DNA from: Massilia sp. CFBP 13721
GTDB lineage: Bacteria; Pseudomonadota; Gammaproteobacteria; Burkholderiales; Burkholderiaceae_D
DNA length: 64,000 nt
Direction of reading: 5' to 3'
NCBI RefSeq assembly: GCF_014842025.1
Contig: NZ_JACYUY010000023.1
Span: 1 to 64,000 of the forward strand
Part shown: one piece after another, positions 1 through 7,996 of the stretch
How the letters are laid out: the number at the start of each line of letters is the position of its first letter
Position numbering within the stretch: position 1 is the stretch's first letter
The notes under the pieces: model-generated
What the model was told of the DNA's origin: nothing
Database searches by the model: none
What the model saw: only the letters and a program-made list of their open reading frames with translations
Position numbers and translations under genes: made by a program

Positions 1-57
1 CAAAATCAGACATTTCTACTTTGCTCAAACCGGACATTACTACTTTGCTCTTACACA
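1..57. mobile_element. End of an IS21-like insertion sequence (partial)
   Basis: Two 18-bp direct repeats, GACATTTCTACTTTGCTC (9-26) and GACATTACTACTTTGCTC (33-50), differ at one base and are 24 bp apart. Repeated blocks of this kind near the terminus are characteristic of IS21-family ends, where they bind the transposase. Read outward, the end would finish with CACA at 54-57 and fits a TG...CA terminus. No transposase is visible because the element lies to the left of the window. The family assignment is from memory of similar termini. The exact end point is inferred. Confidence 0.45.
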
Positions 58-117
58 CCCTACGTTACGCAGCAGTCAACACGGCATCGGAGGTCAGTGG
101 TGTCACGCGTCCGCCGC

Positions 118-636
118 TCAGGCCGCTTCGCTCCACAGCCGTTCGCCGGTCGTCTCCATATGCGTGAGATACAGCCGCAAGTCGAGCTCGAACTGGTGAT
201 ACTGCGGCTCCATCCAGCAGCAGAGTTTGTAGAAAGCCTTGTCGTGCTGCTTTTCCTTCAGGTGCGCCAGTTCGTGGACGGCGATCATGCGCAGGAATTC
301 GAGTGGGGCGTCGCGGAAGACGCTGGCGATGCGGATTTCGTGCTTGGCCTTGAGCTTGCTGCCCTGGACGCGCGAGATGGCGGTGTGCAGGCCGAGGGCG
401 TGCTGCACCACGTGGATCTTGCTGTCGTAGGCGACTTTCGCGACCGGTTCGGCGTTGCGCAGGTAATCGTCCTTCAAGTCCTGCACGTAGCCGTACAGGG
501 CGCGGTCGGTGCGCAGGCCGTGCGCGGCGGGGTAGCGCGAACGTAGCAGGGCGCCCAGGCGGCCCTCCTTGACGAGGGTGGCGGCTTGCTGGCGCAGCTG
601 GTCGGGGTAGGCGGTGAGGTAGCGGAGTTCGGACAT
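118..636 (-). CDS. YgjP-type zinc metallopeptidase (SprT/WSS1-like)
   Basis: This 172-residue protein has the metal-binding motif HELAH at residues 121-125 followed by His131 (HELAHLKEKQHDKAF), the arrangement of the YgjP/DUF45 family. Histidines are expected to bind zinc and Glu122 to activate water. The domain is related to the SprT/WSS1 proteases, but the bacterial substrate is not established. There is no signal peptide, so it should be cytoplasmic. The start at 636 (MSELRYLT) was chosen because a longer reading frame upstream runs into the tandem repeat at 706-803 and gives low-complexity sequence. It is a single gene transcribed towards the IS end. Confidence 0.8.
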   Translation of the reverse strand: MSELRYLTAYPDQLRQQAATLVKEGRLGALLRSRYPAAHGLRTDRALYGYVQDLKDDYLRNAEPVAKVAYDSKIHVVQHALGLHTAISRVQGSKLKAKHEIRIASVFRDAPLEFLRMIAVHELAHLKEKQHDKAFYKLCCWMEPQYHQFELDLRLYLTHMETTGERLWSEAA

Positions 637-705
637 GGGACGGGAATGTACCACGGCTGTGGTGCGTCTGCAGCCGCCCGCGGCGCCGACACCGGCGTTG
701 GTCAA

Positions 706-803
706 CCGGCGCGGCGAATCCGCGCCGCACGACCAACGCGGCGAATACGCCGCAACCCCGACGCGGCGAATACGCCGCAACCCCGACGCGGCGAATACGC
801 CGC
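706..803. repeat. Tandem 25-bp palindrome-containing repeat
   Basis: The 25-bp unit beginning ACGCGGCGAATACGCC and ending AACCCCG occurs at 736-760 and 761-785, with a partial copy at 786-803 and a diverged copy at about 706-732. Each unit contains GCGGCG-AATA-CGCCGC, a perfect 6-bp stem with a 4-base loop. The array therefore forms a row of short hairpins between the YgjP-like gene and the KGG gene. No spacer/repeat architecture is present. Confidence 0.85.
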
Positions 804-831
804 GCCACCGTGATGGCGGCGCGGCGCTACC

Positions 832-1188
832 TCAGCTTTCCTTGCCTCCCTGGCGATTGCCGCCGGCCTTGCTGGCGGCTGCTGCTGCACGGCTGGCCGA
901 TTGCCGGCTCTCGCCCCCCTTGCGGCCAATGTCGGCCATGTGCGCACGGTTGCGGCTGACTGCCTCCCCGCCTTTTTGCCCGGCGCGGCGCGCTTCCTCG
1001 GAATCGAATTCGTGCGCCGTGCCTTTCTGGTGGGCGGCCTGGCCGCCCTTGCTGGCGATTTCGCGCTGCTGGTTCTGGTCCATCGCCGCGAAACCGCGCT
1101 TGGCTGGAGCGCCGTTGCCACCACCGCTCTTTTGCGCGCTGCCGCCGGAGCTGCCCGCGCTCTTGCCGCTCTCCTTGCTTGTCGCCAT
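832..1188 (-). CDS. KGG-motif stress-induced protein (YciG/Con-10 type)
   Basis: This small hydrophilic protein of 118 residues is rich in Gly, Ser, Lys and Ala. It carries three KGG motifs (SKGGQAA, QKGGEAV, RKGGES) separated by Glu/Arg-rich segments, the pattern of the general-stress KGG/Con-10 family represented by E. coli YciG. The family is associated with stationary-phase and stress responses; no biochemical activity is known. The start at 1188 (MATSKESG) has a good ribosome-binding site, AGGAGAACGAC, directly before it. An in-frame ATG eight codons upstream has no such site. It is probably monocistronic. Confidence 0.8.
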   Translation of the reverse strand: MATSKESGKSAGSSGGSAQKSGGGNGAPAKRGFAAMDQNQQREIASKGGQAAHQKGTAHEFDSEEARRAGQKGGEAVSRNRAHMADIGRKGGESRQSASRAAAAASKAGGNRQGGKES

Positions 1189-1328
1189 GTCGTTCTCCTG
1201 GTTGCCCTGCATTCAAGTGGAAGTGAACGCACATTGCCGCGCTCGTCCGGTTAGAGACACCACTCCTGTGTTAGTTCCTCTATCCGTGCGCGGATTATTT
1301 TTCGGCGCGCGTTCGACCCCGGTTTCAG

Positions 1329-1880
1329 TCAGTCCGGCGCACGCGGCGGCGTGCGCCGGCCTTCGTGCGGCGCGGCCGCCGCGTCGAACGACGGCGGCGC
1401 GCTCAAGTCTTCGTCGAGCTGGGCGCGCCGCAGCGCCAGCCGCTCGCCCAGCGCCACCAGGTCGATGCCGGCCGCGCGCGCGGCCTCGAACATCTCGCCT
1501 TCTTCCTGGGCGATGTGGTGCGCCACTTCCTCGAACAGCACCGCGAGCGTGGCGTCGAAATGCTCGTCGCCGGGGTACATCACTTCGAGCTGGCTGATCA
1601 GCTCGCGTGCGCCCGCATGTTCGAGCTCGGCGTCGTCGAGCAGTTCGTCGTCGCCGAGCGCCGCGCGCAAGGCCGGATAGAACAGTTCTTCCTCGATCAT
1701 CGTGTGGATGACGAGCGCATCGCAGAGGTCGTCGACCAGTTCGGCCATCGTCTCTTCCGCGTCGTCCAGTCCGCGCAGGCTCTCGTAGCGCGCGAACAGC
1801 CGGCGCACCTGTTCGTGTTCGCCCTGCAGCAGCGCGAGCGCGTCTGCCGGCCCATCCTGGTGATTGCCAGTCGATGCCAT
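1329..1880 (-). CDS. Hemerythrin HHE-domain protein
   Basis: This 183-residue protein has the His/Glu pattern of a hemerythrin-like four-helix bundle: GEHEQVRRLF near the N-terminus, HTMIEEELFYP, ELEHAGARELI and VAHHIAQEEGEMF. These residues would bind a di-iron centre. Family members act in oxygen, NO or iron sensing or in iron-sulfur protection; the role here is not known. The start at 1880 (MASTGNHQ) follows GAGGAGAAGTC, a strong ribosome-binding site. The C-terminal 20 residues are Pro/Ala-rich and probably disordered. A structured repeat begins 28 bp upstream (1909). Confidence 0.85.
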   Translation of the reverse strand: MASTGNHQDGPADALALLQGEHEQVRRLFARYESLRGLDDAEETMAELVDDLCDALVIHTMIEEELFYPALRAALGDDELLDDAELEHAGARELISQLEVMYPGDEHFDATLAVLFEEVAHHIAQEEGEMFEAARAAGIDLVALGERLALRRAQLDEDLSAPPSFDAAAAPHEGRRTPPRAPD

Positions 1881-1908
1881 GACTTCTCCTCGGTGTGTGT
1901 ATAAGAAA

Positions 1909-2071
1909 CTACCCCAGCAGGAATGAGTCGTTGCTGACGCGCCTGACAAGCGGGGCTGCGTTGCTCGTCGTTGCGTGGCGCCGCCACGCGGCCTCCTCAC
2001 GCCTTGCCCGCGCTTGCCATGCATCGCCTACGCGCATGTCGTCATCAACTTCCTCCTTCCTACTGGGATAG
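1909..2071. repeat. MITE-like structured repeat, copy A
   Basis: This 163-bp element is bounded by CTACCCCAGCAGGA (1909-1922) and TCCTACTGGGATAG (2058-2071), which are complementary except at two positions. It shares an approximately 95-bp core with the element at 7996-8154, including the run GACAAGCGG, an inner hairpin GCGTGGC/GCCACGC (1973-1979, 1983-1989) and the run TTGCCATGCATCGCC. It ends 8 bp from the phasin stop codon. No open reading frame of its own is convincing. Its action as a hairpin or terminator on the minus strand is an inference. Confidence 0.75.
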
Positions 2072-2078
2072 GTTCAAG

Positions 2079-2492
2079 TCAGGTGGGATTGTGGGCGGCG
2101 CCCATGTCTTCGACACCGGCGCGTGCGCTGCGCAGGTCGGCGGCAGTGTTGCGAACGACGCGGGCGGCTTGCCAGCCACCGTCGTTGGCGTCGCGCGCGA
2201 GGGTGGCGCCGCTGTTGGTGAGCACATTGACCAGCGCGCCCTGCCAGTTGCGCCAGCCCTCTGCCGCGGGCGGGATGGCGCGCATGGCCAGCGCACCCAT
2301 CTGCATCGGGTCGTTGCAGCTTGCCAGCGCGCGTCCGAGGCGGATGCCCTCGTCGAACATCCGGCGCGCCGTGTGCATGTTCAGGTCGCTGAGCTGCTGC
2401 AGGGCATCGATGGTGTGGCGCGACACCTGGCTCAGGAAGTCGACCTGCATGTCAAACTGGGCGCGCAGGTCGGGTAGGGTAATGGCGGGCAT
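2079..2492 (-). CDS. Phasin family protein
   Basis: This helical protein of 137 residues has a phasin-like central segment (FDMQVDFLSQVSRHTIDALQ, then LSDLNMHTARRMFDEG). Phasins coat polyhydroxyalkanoate granules, and this length fits the betaproteobacterial phasin_2 type. It would sit on cytoplasmic storage granules. The start at 2492 (MPAITLPD) has GAGGATCCC just upstream, and frames extending further upstream lack family similarity. It stands alone between the structured repeat and the oxidoreductase gene; no PHA synthase gene is in the window. Confidence 0.75.
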   Translation of the reverse strand: MPAITLPDLRAQFDMQVDFLSQVSRHTIDALQQLSDLNMHTARRMFDEGIRLGRALASCNDPMQMGALAMRAIPPAAEGWRNWQGALVNVLTNSGATLARDANDGGWQAARVVRNTAADLRSARAGVEDMGAAHNPT

Positions 2493-2610
2493 GGGATCCT
2501 CGGCGAAAGAGTAAGTCTCAATAGACGCCGCAGAATCGATGGAGTTCCAACACAGGTAAAGCGAAAGCGCCTGCGCCAGCGAATGGCGCAAGCGTGCTTC
2601 AAAAAGAAGC

Positions 2611-3636
2611 TCAGGCGTCGGCCACCTTCAGCACCAGCTTGCCCAGGTTTTCGCCCTTGAACAGCATCAGCAGCGTCGACGGGAAGGTGTCGAAGCCGTC
2701 GACGACGTGTTCGCGACTCTTGAAACTGCCTTCCTTCATCCAGCGCGCCAGCGCCGCCACGCCTTCCGGATAGCGGGCGGCGTAGTCGGTGACCAGCATG
2801 CCTTCCATGCGCGCGCGGTTGACCAGCAGCGCTAGGTAGTTGGCCGGACCCTTGACCGCCTCGGTGGCGTTGTACTGCGAGATCGCGCCACAGACGACGA
2901 TGCGCGCCTTCATGTTGATGCGGGTAAGCACGGCGTCGAGGATGTCACCGCCGACGTTATCGAAATACACGTCCACGCCCTGCGGGCAATGCTGTTTCAG
3001 GCCGGCATGCACGGGGCCGGCCTTGTAGTCGATGCATGCATCGAAGCCCAGTTCCTCGACGACGAAGCGGCATTTGTCGGCGCCGCCGGCGATGCCGACC
3101 ACGCGGCAACCCAGGTGTTTTGCCACCTGGCCGACCGTCATCCCGACCGCGCCGGCCGCGCCCGACACCACGATCGTCTCGCCCGCCTTCGGCTGGCCGA
3201 CCTCGAGCAGGCCGAAGTAGGCCGTCATGCCGGGCATGCCGAGGGCGTTCAGCCAGGTCGGCAGCGGCGCCAGGTTTGGATCGACCTTGGCCAGCATCGC
3301 GCCCTTGTCGTCGGCGGGGCCGGTCCAGTAGCGTTGCACGCCGGTCACACCCATCACATGGTCGCCCACGGCAAAGCGCGGCGACTTTGATTCGACCACC
3401 ACGCCGACGCCGCCGGCGCGCATCACCTCGCCGATCGCCACCGGCCGCACATAGGAGCGGGCGTCGTTCATCCAGCCGCGCATGGCCGGGTCGAGCGAGA
3501 TGTAGAGGATCTTGACGCGCACCTCGCCGTCGCCAAGCGCCGCCAGCGGCGGGGCGGCGCGTTGCCAGTCGCTGTCCTTGGGCATGCCGACGGGGCGTGC
3601 GGCCAGCAGGAATTGATCGTTGGTGGCTTGCGTCAT
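2611..3636 (-). CDS. NADP-dependent zinc-free MDR oxidoreductase (CurA/leukotriene B4 dehydrogenase type)
   Basis: This 341-residue medium-chain dehydrogenase/reductase lacks the catalytic zinc ligands. It has the cofactor loop GAAGAVG and the N-terminal pattern SLDPAMRGWMND that marks the CurA/YncB and prostaglandin reductase branch. These enzymes reduce the C=C bond of alpha,beta-unsaturated carbonyls with NADPH in the cytoplasm. The physiological substrate cannot be read from the sequence. The start MTQATNDQ follows a GGGAGACACC ribosome-binding site. It is divergent from purU, whose coding start is 150 bp away, so the two probably share a control region. Confidence 0.85.
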   Translation of the reverse strand: MTQATNDQFLLAARPVGMPKDSDWQRAAPPLAALGDGEVRVKILYISLDPAMRGWMNDARSYVRPVAIGEVMRAGGVGVVVESKSPRFAVGDHVMGVTGVQRYWTGPADDKGAMLAKVDPNLAPLPTWLNALGMPGMTAYFGLLEVGQPKAGETIVVSGAAGAVGMTVGQVAKHLGCRVVGIAGGADKCRFVVEELGFDACIDYKAGPVHAGLKQHCPQGVDVYFDNVGGDILDAVLTRINMKARIVVCGAISQYNATEAVKGPANYLALLVNRARMEGMLVTDYAARYPEGVAALARWMKEGSFKSREHVVDGFDTFPSTLLMLFKGENLGKLVLKVADA

Positions 3637-3786
3637 GGTGTCTCCCTCGTGTTGGTTGAACTGTCAACTATACCTAAAAACAAACGGTCGTGCGATTTTC
3701 CGTCGATGCTTTTTGCATGGCTGTTTTTGCAAGCCGTGCGACAATGCAGAGTACTCATCCGACAACTCCACGCTACCGCCCCCACC

Positions 3787-4656
3787 ATGACGCATCCGGA
3801 ATACATCCTGACCCTGTCCTGCCTCGACCAGCGCGGCATCGTGCTGCGCGTTGCCGGTTTCCTGGCCGAACACGGCTGCAACATCATCGATTCGGCCCAG
3901 TTCGGCGATCCGGAATCGCGCCTGTTCTTCATGCGCGTGCACTTCGCGCTCGAAGACGAGGCCGTGCTCGACGCCGACCTGCGCGGCGCCTTTGCCGCGC
4001 TGTGCGAGGCGAATAACATGCGCGGCCAGCTGCACGATGCCCACGCCAAGCCGCGCGTGCTGATCATGGTCTCGAAGATCGGCCACTGCCTGAACGACCT
4101 GCTGTTCCGCTACAAGAGCGGCTTGCTGCCGGTGGAGATTTCGGCGATCGTCTCGAACCACATGGACTTCTACCAGCTCGCGGCAAGTTACAATATCCCG
4201 TTCCACCACTTGCCGCTGGCAACGGGGGCGAGCGAGGAGGCCAAGCTGGCGCAGGAAGCGCGCATCGTCGAGCTGCTCGACACGCACAAGGTCGAGCTGG
4301 TGGTGCTGGCGCGCTACATGCAGATTCTGTCGCCGGGCCTGTGCAAGGCGCTGGAGGGCAGGGCGATCAACATCCACCACTCCTTCCTGCCGAGCTTCAA
4401 GGGCGCGCGGCCGTATGCGCAGGCCCACACCCGCGGCGTCAAGCTGATCGGCGCCACGGCGCACTTCGTCACGGGCGAACTCGACGAAGGCCCGATCATC
4501 GAGCAGGACGTCGAACGGGTCGACCACGCGATGACGACCGACGAGCTGACCGCGATCGGGCGCGACGTCGAATGCGTGGTGCTGGCGCGCGCGGTCAAGT
4601 GGTTCGTGGAACACCGCATTTTGCAAAACGGCCATCGAACGGTGGTCTTCAAATAA
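3787..4656 (+). CDS. purU: Formyltetrahydrofolate deformylase
   Basis: PurU hydrolyses 10-formyl-tetrahydrofolate to formate and tetrahydrofolate, balancing one-carbon pools for purine synthesis. The protein has 289 residues, close to the family norm. An N-terminal ACT domain (about 5-80) contains LSCLDQRGIV. The formyltransferase-fold domain follows, with catalytic motifs INIHHSFLPSF (about 193-203) and AHFVTGELDEGPIIEQD (about 225-241), which supply the Asn-His-Asp set. The start at 3787 (MTHPEYIL) fits the family; upstream in-frame ATGs add unrelated sequence. It is followed after 21 bp by yaeQ, so co-transcription is likely. Confidence 0.93.
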   Translation: MTHPEYILTLSCLDQRGIVLRVAGFLAEHGCNIIDSAQFGDPESRLFFMRVHFALEDEAVLDADLRGAFAALCEANNMRGQLHDAHAKPRVLIMVSKIGHCLNDLLFRYKSGLLPVEISAIVSNHMDFYQLAASYNIPFHHLPLATGASEEAKLAQEARIVELLDTHKVELVVLARYMQILSPGLCKALEGRAINIHHSFLPSFKGARPYAQAHTRGVKLIGATAHFVTGELDEGPIIEQDVERVDHAMTTDELTAIGRDVECVVLARAVKWFVEHRILQNGHRTVVFK

Positions 4657-4677
4657 TCATCGATAAGTAAAGCACCA

Positions 4678-5223
4678 ATGGCACTCAAAGCGACCATCTA
4701 CAAGGCCGATATCCAGATTGCGGACATGGACCGCAACTATTACGCGGAGCACGGGCTGACCATCGCCCGCCATCCGTCCGAAACCGACGAGCGCGTGATG
4801 ATCCGCGTGCTCGCTTTTGCCCTGCACGCCAACGAAGCGCTGGCCTTTACCAAGGGCCTGTTCGACACCGACGAGCCGGACCTGTGGCAAAAGGATTTGA
4901 CGGGTGCGATCCAGACCTGGATCGAAGTCGGCCAGCCCGACGAGAAGCGCCTGCTGAAGGCCTGCGGCCGCGCCGAGCATGTCTACGTGTACTGCTACAG
5001 CGCGACCAGCCACATCTGGTGGAAGGGCATCGCCAATAAGCTCGAACGTGCGCGCAACCTCACCGTCATCAACATCCCTGCCGAGACCAGTGCCGCGCTG
5101 GAAAAGCTGGCCAAGCGTTCGATGCAGCTGCAGTGCACGATCCAGGACGGCCAGCTGTGGCTGACCGACAGCGTCGACACGGTATTGGTCGAGCGCGAGA
5201 GCTTCAAGGCCGCCGCGGCCTGA
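4678..5223 (+). CDS. yaeQ: YaeQ family protein
   Basis: This 181-residue protein matches YaeQ along its length: MALKATIYKADIQIADMDRN at the start, the central EVGQPDEKRLLKACGRAE and IWWKGIANKLERARN. The family has a fold related to PD-(D/E)XK nucleases, but its cellular role is unclear. It has been reported to compensate for loss of RfaH in enterobacteria. It has no signal peptide or membrane segment. It lies 21 bp after purU and 24 bp before the copper chaperone gene, so the three may form an operon. Confidence 0.9.
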   Translation: MALKATIYKADIQIADMDRNYYAEHGLTIARHPSETDERVMIRVLAFALHANEALAFTKGLFDTDEPDLWQKDLTGAIQTWIEVGQPDEKRLLKACGRAEHVYVYCYSATSHIWWKGIANKLERARNLTVINIPAETSAALEKLAKRSMQLQCTIQDGQLWLTDSVDTVLVERESFKAAAA

Positions 5224-5247
5224 CAACATTCATTTTCTGAGTCCACC

Positions 5248-5706
5248 ATGACCCGTATTCTGTCGACCCTGCTGGCCGCCGGCCTGTTCTCCACCAGCGC
5301 GCTGGCGCAAGTGACCGTCACCGACCCCTGGGTGCGCGCCACCGTGCCCAACCAGAAGGCCTCGGGCGCCTTCATGCGCGTGCAATCGGCCCAGGCCGCG
5401 CGCCTGGTCGGCGTCAGCACGCCGGTCGCCGGCCGCGCCGAGCTGCATGAAATGGCGATGGAAAACAACACCATGCGCATGCGCCAGGTCGACGCCATCG
5501 ACCTGCCGGCCGGCAAAGCCGTGAACCTGGCATCGGGCGGTTACCACGTGATGTTCTTCGACCTGAAGCGCCAGCTGAAGGAAGGCGAGACGGTGCCGGT
5601 GACGCTGCTGGTGCAGGATGGCGCGAAGAAGAACAGCAGCGTGACGGTGGAGGCGCGGGTGAAGCCGTTGACCTTCGTGGCGCCAAAGACGGGACACGGG
5701 CATTAA
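5248..5706 (+). CDS. Periplasmic copper chaperone PCu(A)C
   Basis: This 152-residue protein has a cleavable signal peptide (MTRILSTLLAAGLFSTSALA, cut before Q21). The mature part carries the PCu(A)C copper-binding pattern: HEMAMENNTMRMR, then GGYHVMFFDLKRQLKEGE, matching the H-M...H-M ligand set. Family members bind Cu(I) and help load the CuA or CuB centre of cytochrome c oxidase in the periplasm. Lys-rich and His residues follow near the C-terminus (GHGH). It is probably the last gene of a purU-yaeQ operon; a BIME-like repeat follows 27 bp later. Confidence 0.9.
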   Translation: MTRILSTLLAAGLFSTSALAQVTVTDPWVRATVPNQKASGAFMRVQSAQAARLVGVSTPVAGRAELHEMAMENNTMRMRQVDAIDLPAGKAVNLASGGYHVMFFDLKRQLKEGETVPVTLLVQDGAKKNSSVTVEARVKPLTFVAPKTGHGH

Positions 5707-5733
5707 ATTGTGACGACGTAGCCGCAAGGGATC

Positions 5734-5840
5734 GTAAGGTGGGCGGGTCCCCCGCCCACGCGTTCAGATCACGTCTGAGATGCCTGTACGATTGTTCGTC
5801 TGCTTGTTGAACGCGTGGGCGGACAAGCCGCCCACCTTAC
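5734..5840. repeat. REP/BIME-like repeat (GTAAGGTGGGCGG type)
   Basis: Two inverted REP-like units face each other. The left one starts GTAAGGTGGGCGG and closes with CCGCCCACGCGTTCA. The right one starts TGAACGCGTGGGCGG and closes with CCGCCCACCTTAC. The GTAA/GTAG foot before a GC-rich hairpin is the hallmark of REPs mobilised by RAYT transposases. It lies between the convergent copper chaperone and head-GIN genes, where it could terminate both. Confidence 0.8.
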
Positions 5841-5877
5841 GTCCCTCTGGTTTGCTGTACGAACCATCCACACGTCC

Positions 5878-6651
5878 TTACTTCGGCGACGCCCCCATCC
5901 TGCGCACGCCACCCGATCCGATCGTGGTCTTGCTCACCTGCGGATCGCCGTAATAATTCACGTCGCCCGACCCGGCAATCGTCGCGCTCAATTCGTTGCG
6001 CGGCCAGACCGTCGCTTCGCCCGAGCCGGCGATCGACACGCTGGCGCTGTTCGCCTGCACCCTTCCCAGATCGACGTCGCCCGAGCCTCCGATCGACACC
6101 GTCAGTTTGCCGATCGTGCCGCGCGCCGCCTGCAGGTCGCCGCTGCCGCCGAGCGCGACCGCCATGGTGTCGCTCTCGACACCCTTCAGGTTAATCGTGC
6201 CCGAGCCGCCCAGGTCGACGTCGAGCCGGCGTCCGCGCAGCGGGTCGGCGTCGATGGTGCCCGATCCGCCCAGCGCCAGGCGCTCGATCGAACGCGCCTG
6301 CACCACCACGCGGATCGACTTCGATTGCAGGTTCAGGTTGCGCTTGCTGGGACGGATCTTCAGCGTGCCGCCCTCGACCACGGTCTCGACCAGCGGCAGC
6401 AGGTTGTCGTCGGCCTCGACGGTGACGCTCTCGCTGTTGCCGATGCGTAGTTCGACATGCCCCGGCAGCCCCAGCGACAGGCCGGTGAAATTGCCGACCT
6501 GGCGCGCCTGCTTGACGATGCGTCCGTTGCCTTCGACCCGCTCGCCGCCCCAGTCCCAGGGCGCGGCGCCCACGTGGCCGGCGGCCGCCAGGCTGGCGGC
6601 GATGCAGGTGGCGAGCAGGGCACGGCGGGCAATGGAGAAATTCTTTTTCAT
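5878..6651 (-). CDS. Secreted head-GIN (DUF2807) domain protein
   Basis: This 257-residue protein has an N-terminal signal peptide (MKKNFSIARRALLATCIAAS...GHVGA). It is followed by a head-GIN/DUF2807 auto-transporter-adhesin-like domain. The domain appears as a beta-helix of repeated GGSGTI, GGSGDL, GGSGDV, AGSGEA and AGSGDV turns, about 20 residues apart. The family is exported and probably binds surfaces or ligands; no enzyme activity is known. The start MKKNF has an ordinary signal-peptide context and the gene stands alone. It is convergent with the copper chaperone gene. Confidence 0.85.
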   Translation of the reverse strand: MKKNFSIARRALLATCIAASLAAAGHVGAAPWDWGGERVEGNGRIVKQARQVGNFTGLSLGLPGHVELRIGNSESVTVEADDNLLPLVETVVEGGTLKIRPSKRNLNLQSKSIRVVVQARSIERLALGGSGTIDADPLRGRRLDVDLGGSGTINLKGVESDTMAVALGGSGDLQAARGTIGKLTVSIGGSGDVDLGRVQANSASVSIAGSGEATVWPRNELSATIAGSGDVNYYGDPQVSKTTIGSGGVRRMGASPK

Positions 6652-6829
6652 GATCTTGTCCTCACGGTTGTCGATGATGACAGGCTAAGCGCGCGCGGCG
6701 GCGTGCGCACCGGGAATGCGACAGACTGCGCAGGAACGCGACCAGGCTGCAGGTTCGCCGGATAATCCTACCTGATCATCAAGAGCGTCCAAGGCGTTGC
6801 AACGCAGCCATGGCGGCTCTGTCGGGCGC

Positions 6830-7372
6830 TCAGCGGCCGAGGTAGCGCGGCGGGACGGTATCGGTCAGCCAGACGCCGTTATCGGCCAGGTAAAAGACGA
6901 AGCCGTCCGCCGCCATGGCGGCCGCATTGACCTGCAGCACGACCGGCACGCCATAACGCGCCCCGACGCTGGCCGCCGTGGCCTGCTCCTGCGACAGGTG
7001 CACATGGTGGCGCGATCCGGCGCGCAAGCCTTCGCGCATGATGGCGGCGACGAAGCGGCTTGCGGTGCCGTGGTAGAGCAGCGGCGGCGGCGCCAGCGCG
7101 CGGTGCGAGAGCGCGACCGCCGCGCTCGAGTGGCCCTGCACGGCGCGGATGCGCAAGCCGTCGTTTGACATGGCGAAGCGGCCCTTGTCGTTGGTGCGTA
7201 CGACCTCGTCGACCAGGGCGCGGTCGAGGCGGCGGCCATCCCGCGCCGCCGCGGCGATCAGGGCGTCGATGTCGGTCCAGCCTTCGCGGTCGAGCTCGAT
7301 GCCGATGGCTTGCGGCTGGTGCCGCAGCACGAAACTGAGGAACTTGCTTGTCTCGACGATGCGCTTGCCCAT
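6830..7372 (-). CDS. kptA: RNA 2'-phosphotransferase (Tpt1/KptA)
   Basis: KptA transfers an RNA 2'-phosphate to NAD+, giving ADP-ribose 1'',2''-cyclic phosphate. In eukaryotes this completes tRNA splicing; the natural bacterial substrate is unknown. The 180-residue protein starts with the winged-helix part (KFLSFVLRHQPQAIGIELD, EGW). It then has the ADP-ribosyltransferase-like part with LYHGTASRFVAAIMREGL and HHVHLSQE. The conserved LRH and HGT motifs are intact. The start at 7372 (MGKRIVET) follows AGGAGCAGCGG. The gene is divergent from the YdcZ-type transporter gene. Confidence 0.88.
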   Translation of the reverse strand: MGKRIVETSKFLSFVLRHQPQAIGIELDREGWTDIDALIAAAARDGRRLDRALVDEVVRTNDKGRFAMSNDGLRIRAVQGHSSAAVALSHRALAPPPLLYHGTASRFVAAIMREGLRAGSRHHVHLSQEQATAASVGARYGVPVVLQVNAAAMAADGFVFYLADNGVWLTDTVPPRYLGR

Positions 7373-7522
7373 CCGCTGCTCCTGTTGTTGAGTGGTTGGC
7401 CGCATGATAGACGCAAAGGAGGCGTCGCCGTCGCGTACGCTTCCTGTCATCCCCCGGACGCGCCCCACATCCACTACAATCTTGCCCTTTTTGTTTCCGG
7501 CTTTACCGGTAGGGAAGTAATC

Positions 7523-7996
7523 ATGAACGCGGTGTTATTCGCGCTGGCCTTTTGTGTCGGCATCTTCATTTCGGTGCAGGCGGCCGTCAACAGCCAGCTG
7601 GCCGGCGCGCTGCATGCCAACTCGGTGGTGGCGGCCTTTATTTCGTTCTCGGTCGGCACGCTGGTGCTCGGCATCGCCGCCTTTACCAGGGGCGGCGTCG
7701 GCGAATCGCTGGCGCTGCTGGCGCAGCAGCCCTTGTGGAAGCTGAGCGGCGGCATGCTGGGCGCAGCCTTCGTCTTCGGCACCGTATTTTTGGCGCCGCG
7801 CATCGGCCTCTTGAACATGGTGGTGCTGGTGATTGCCGGCCAGCTGATGATGTCGATGGCGATCGACAACTTCGGCCTGGTGCAGATGGCCGTGCGCAAG
7901 GTTTCAAACATCCGCATGGCCGGCGCCCTGGTGGTCGTGGCCGGCGTGTCGCTGACCCTGTTCGGCGACCGCATTGTTGCGGTGTGGGGACGCTAG
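7523..7996 (+). CDS. DMT superfamily transporter, YdcZ/DUF606 type
   Basis: This 157-residue membrane protein has about five hydrophobic segments, starting with LFALAFCVGIFISVQAAVN. It contains the DUF606 signature of a small Asn/Gln-bearing first helix and APRIGLLNMVVLVIAGQ in the fourth. It belongs to the inner-membrane drug/metabolite transporter superfamily; half-size members of this type are thought to pair. The substrate is unknown. The start at 7523 follows AGGGAAGTAATC. The TAG stop overlaps by one base the first arm of the structured repeat at 7996. Confidence 0.85.
   Translation: MNAVLFALAFCVGIFISVQAAVNSQLAGALHANSVVAAFISFSVGTLVLGIAAFTRGGVGESLALLAQQPLWKLSGGMLGAAFVFGTVFLAPRIGLLNMVVLVIAGQLMMSMAIDNFGLVQMAVRKVSNIRMAGALVVVAGVSLTLFGDRIVAVWGR

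Noticed and set aside
706..803. CRISPR array
   Set aside because: The 25-bp units are directly tandem with no spacers, and no cas genes are present.
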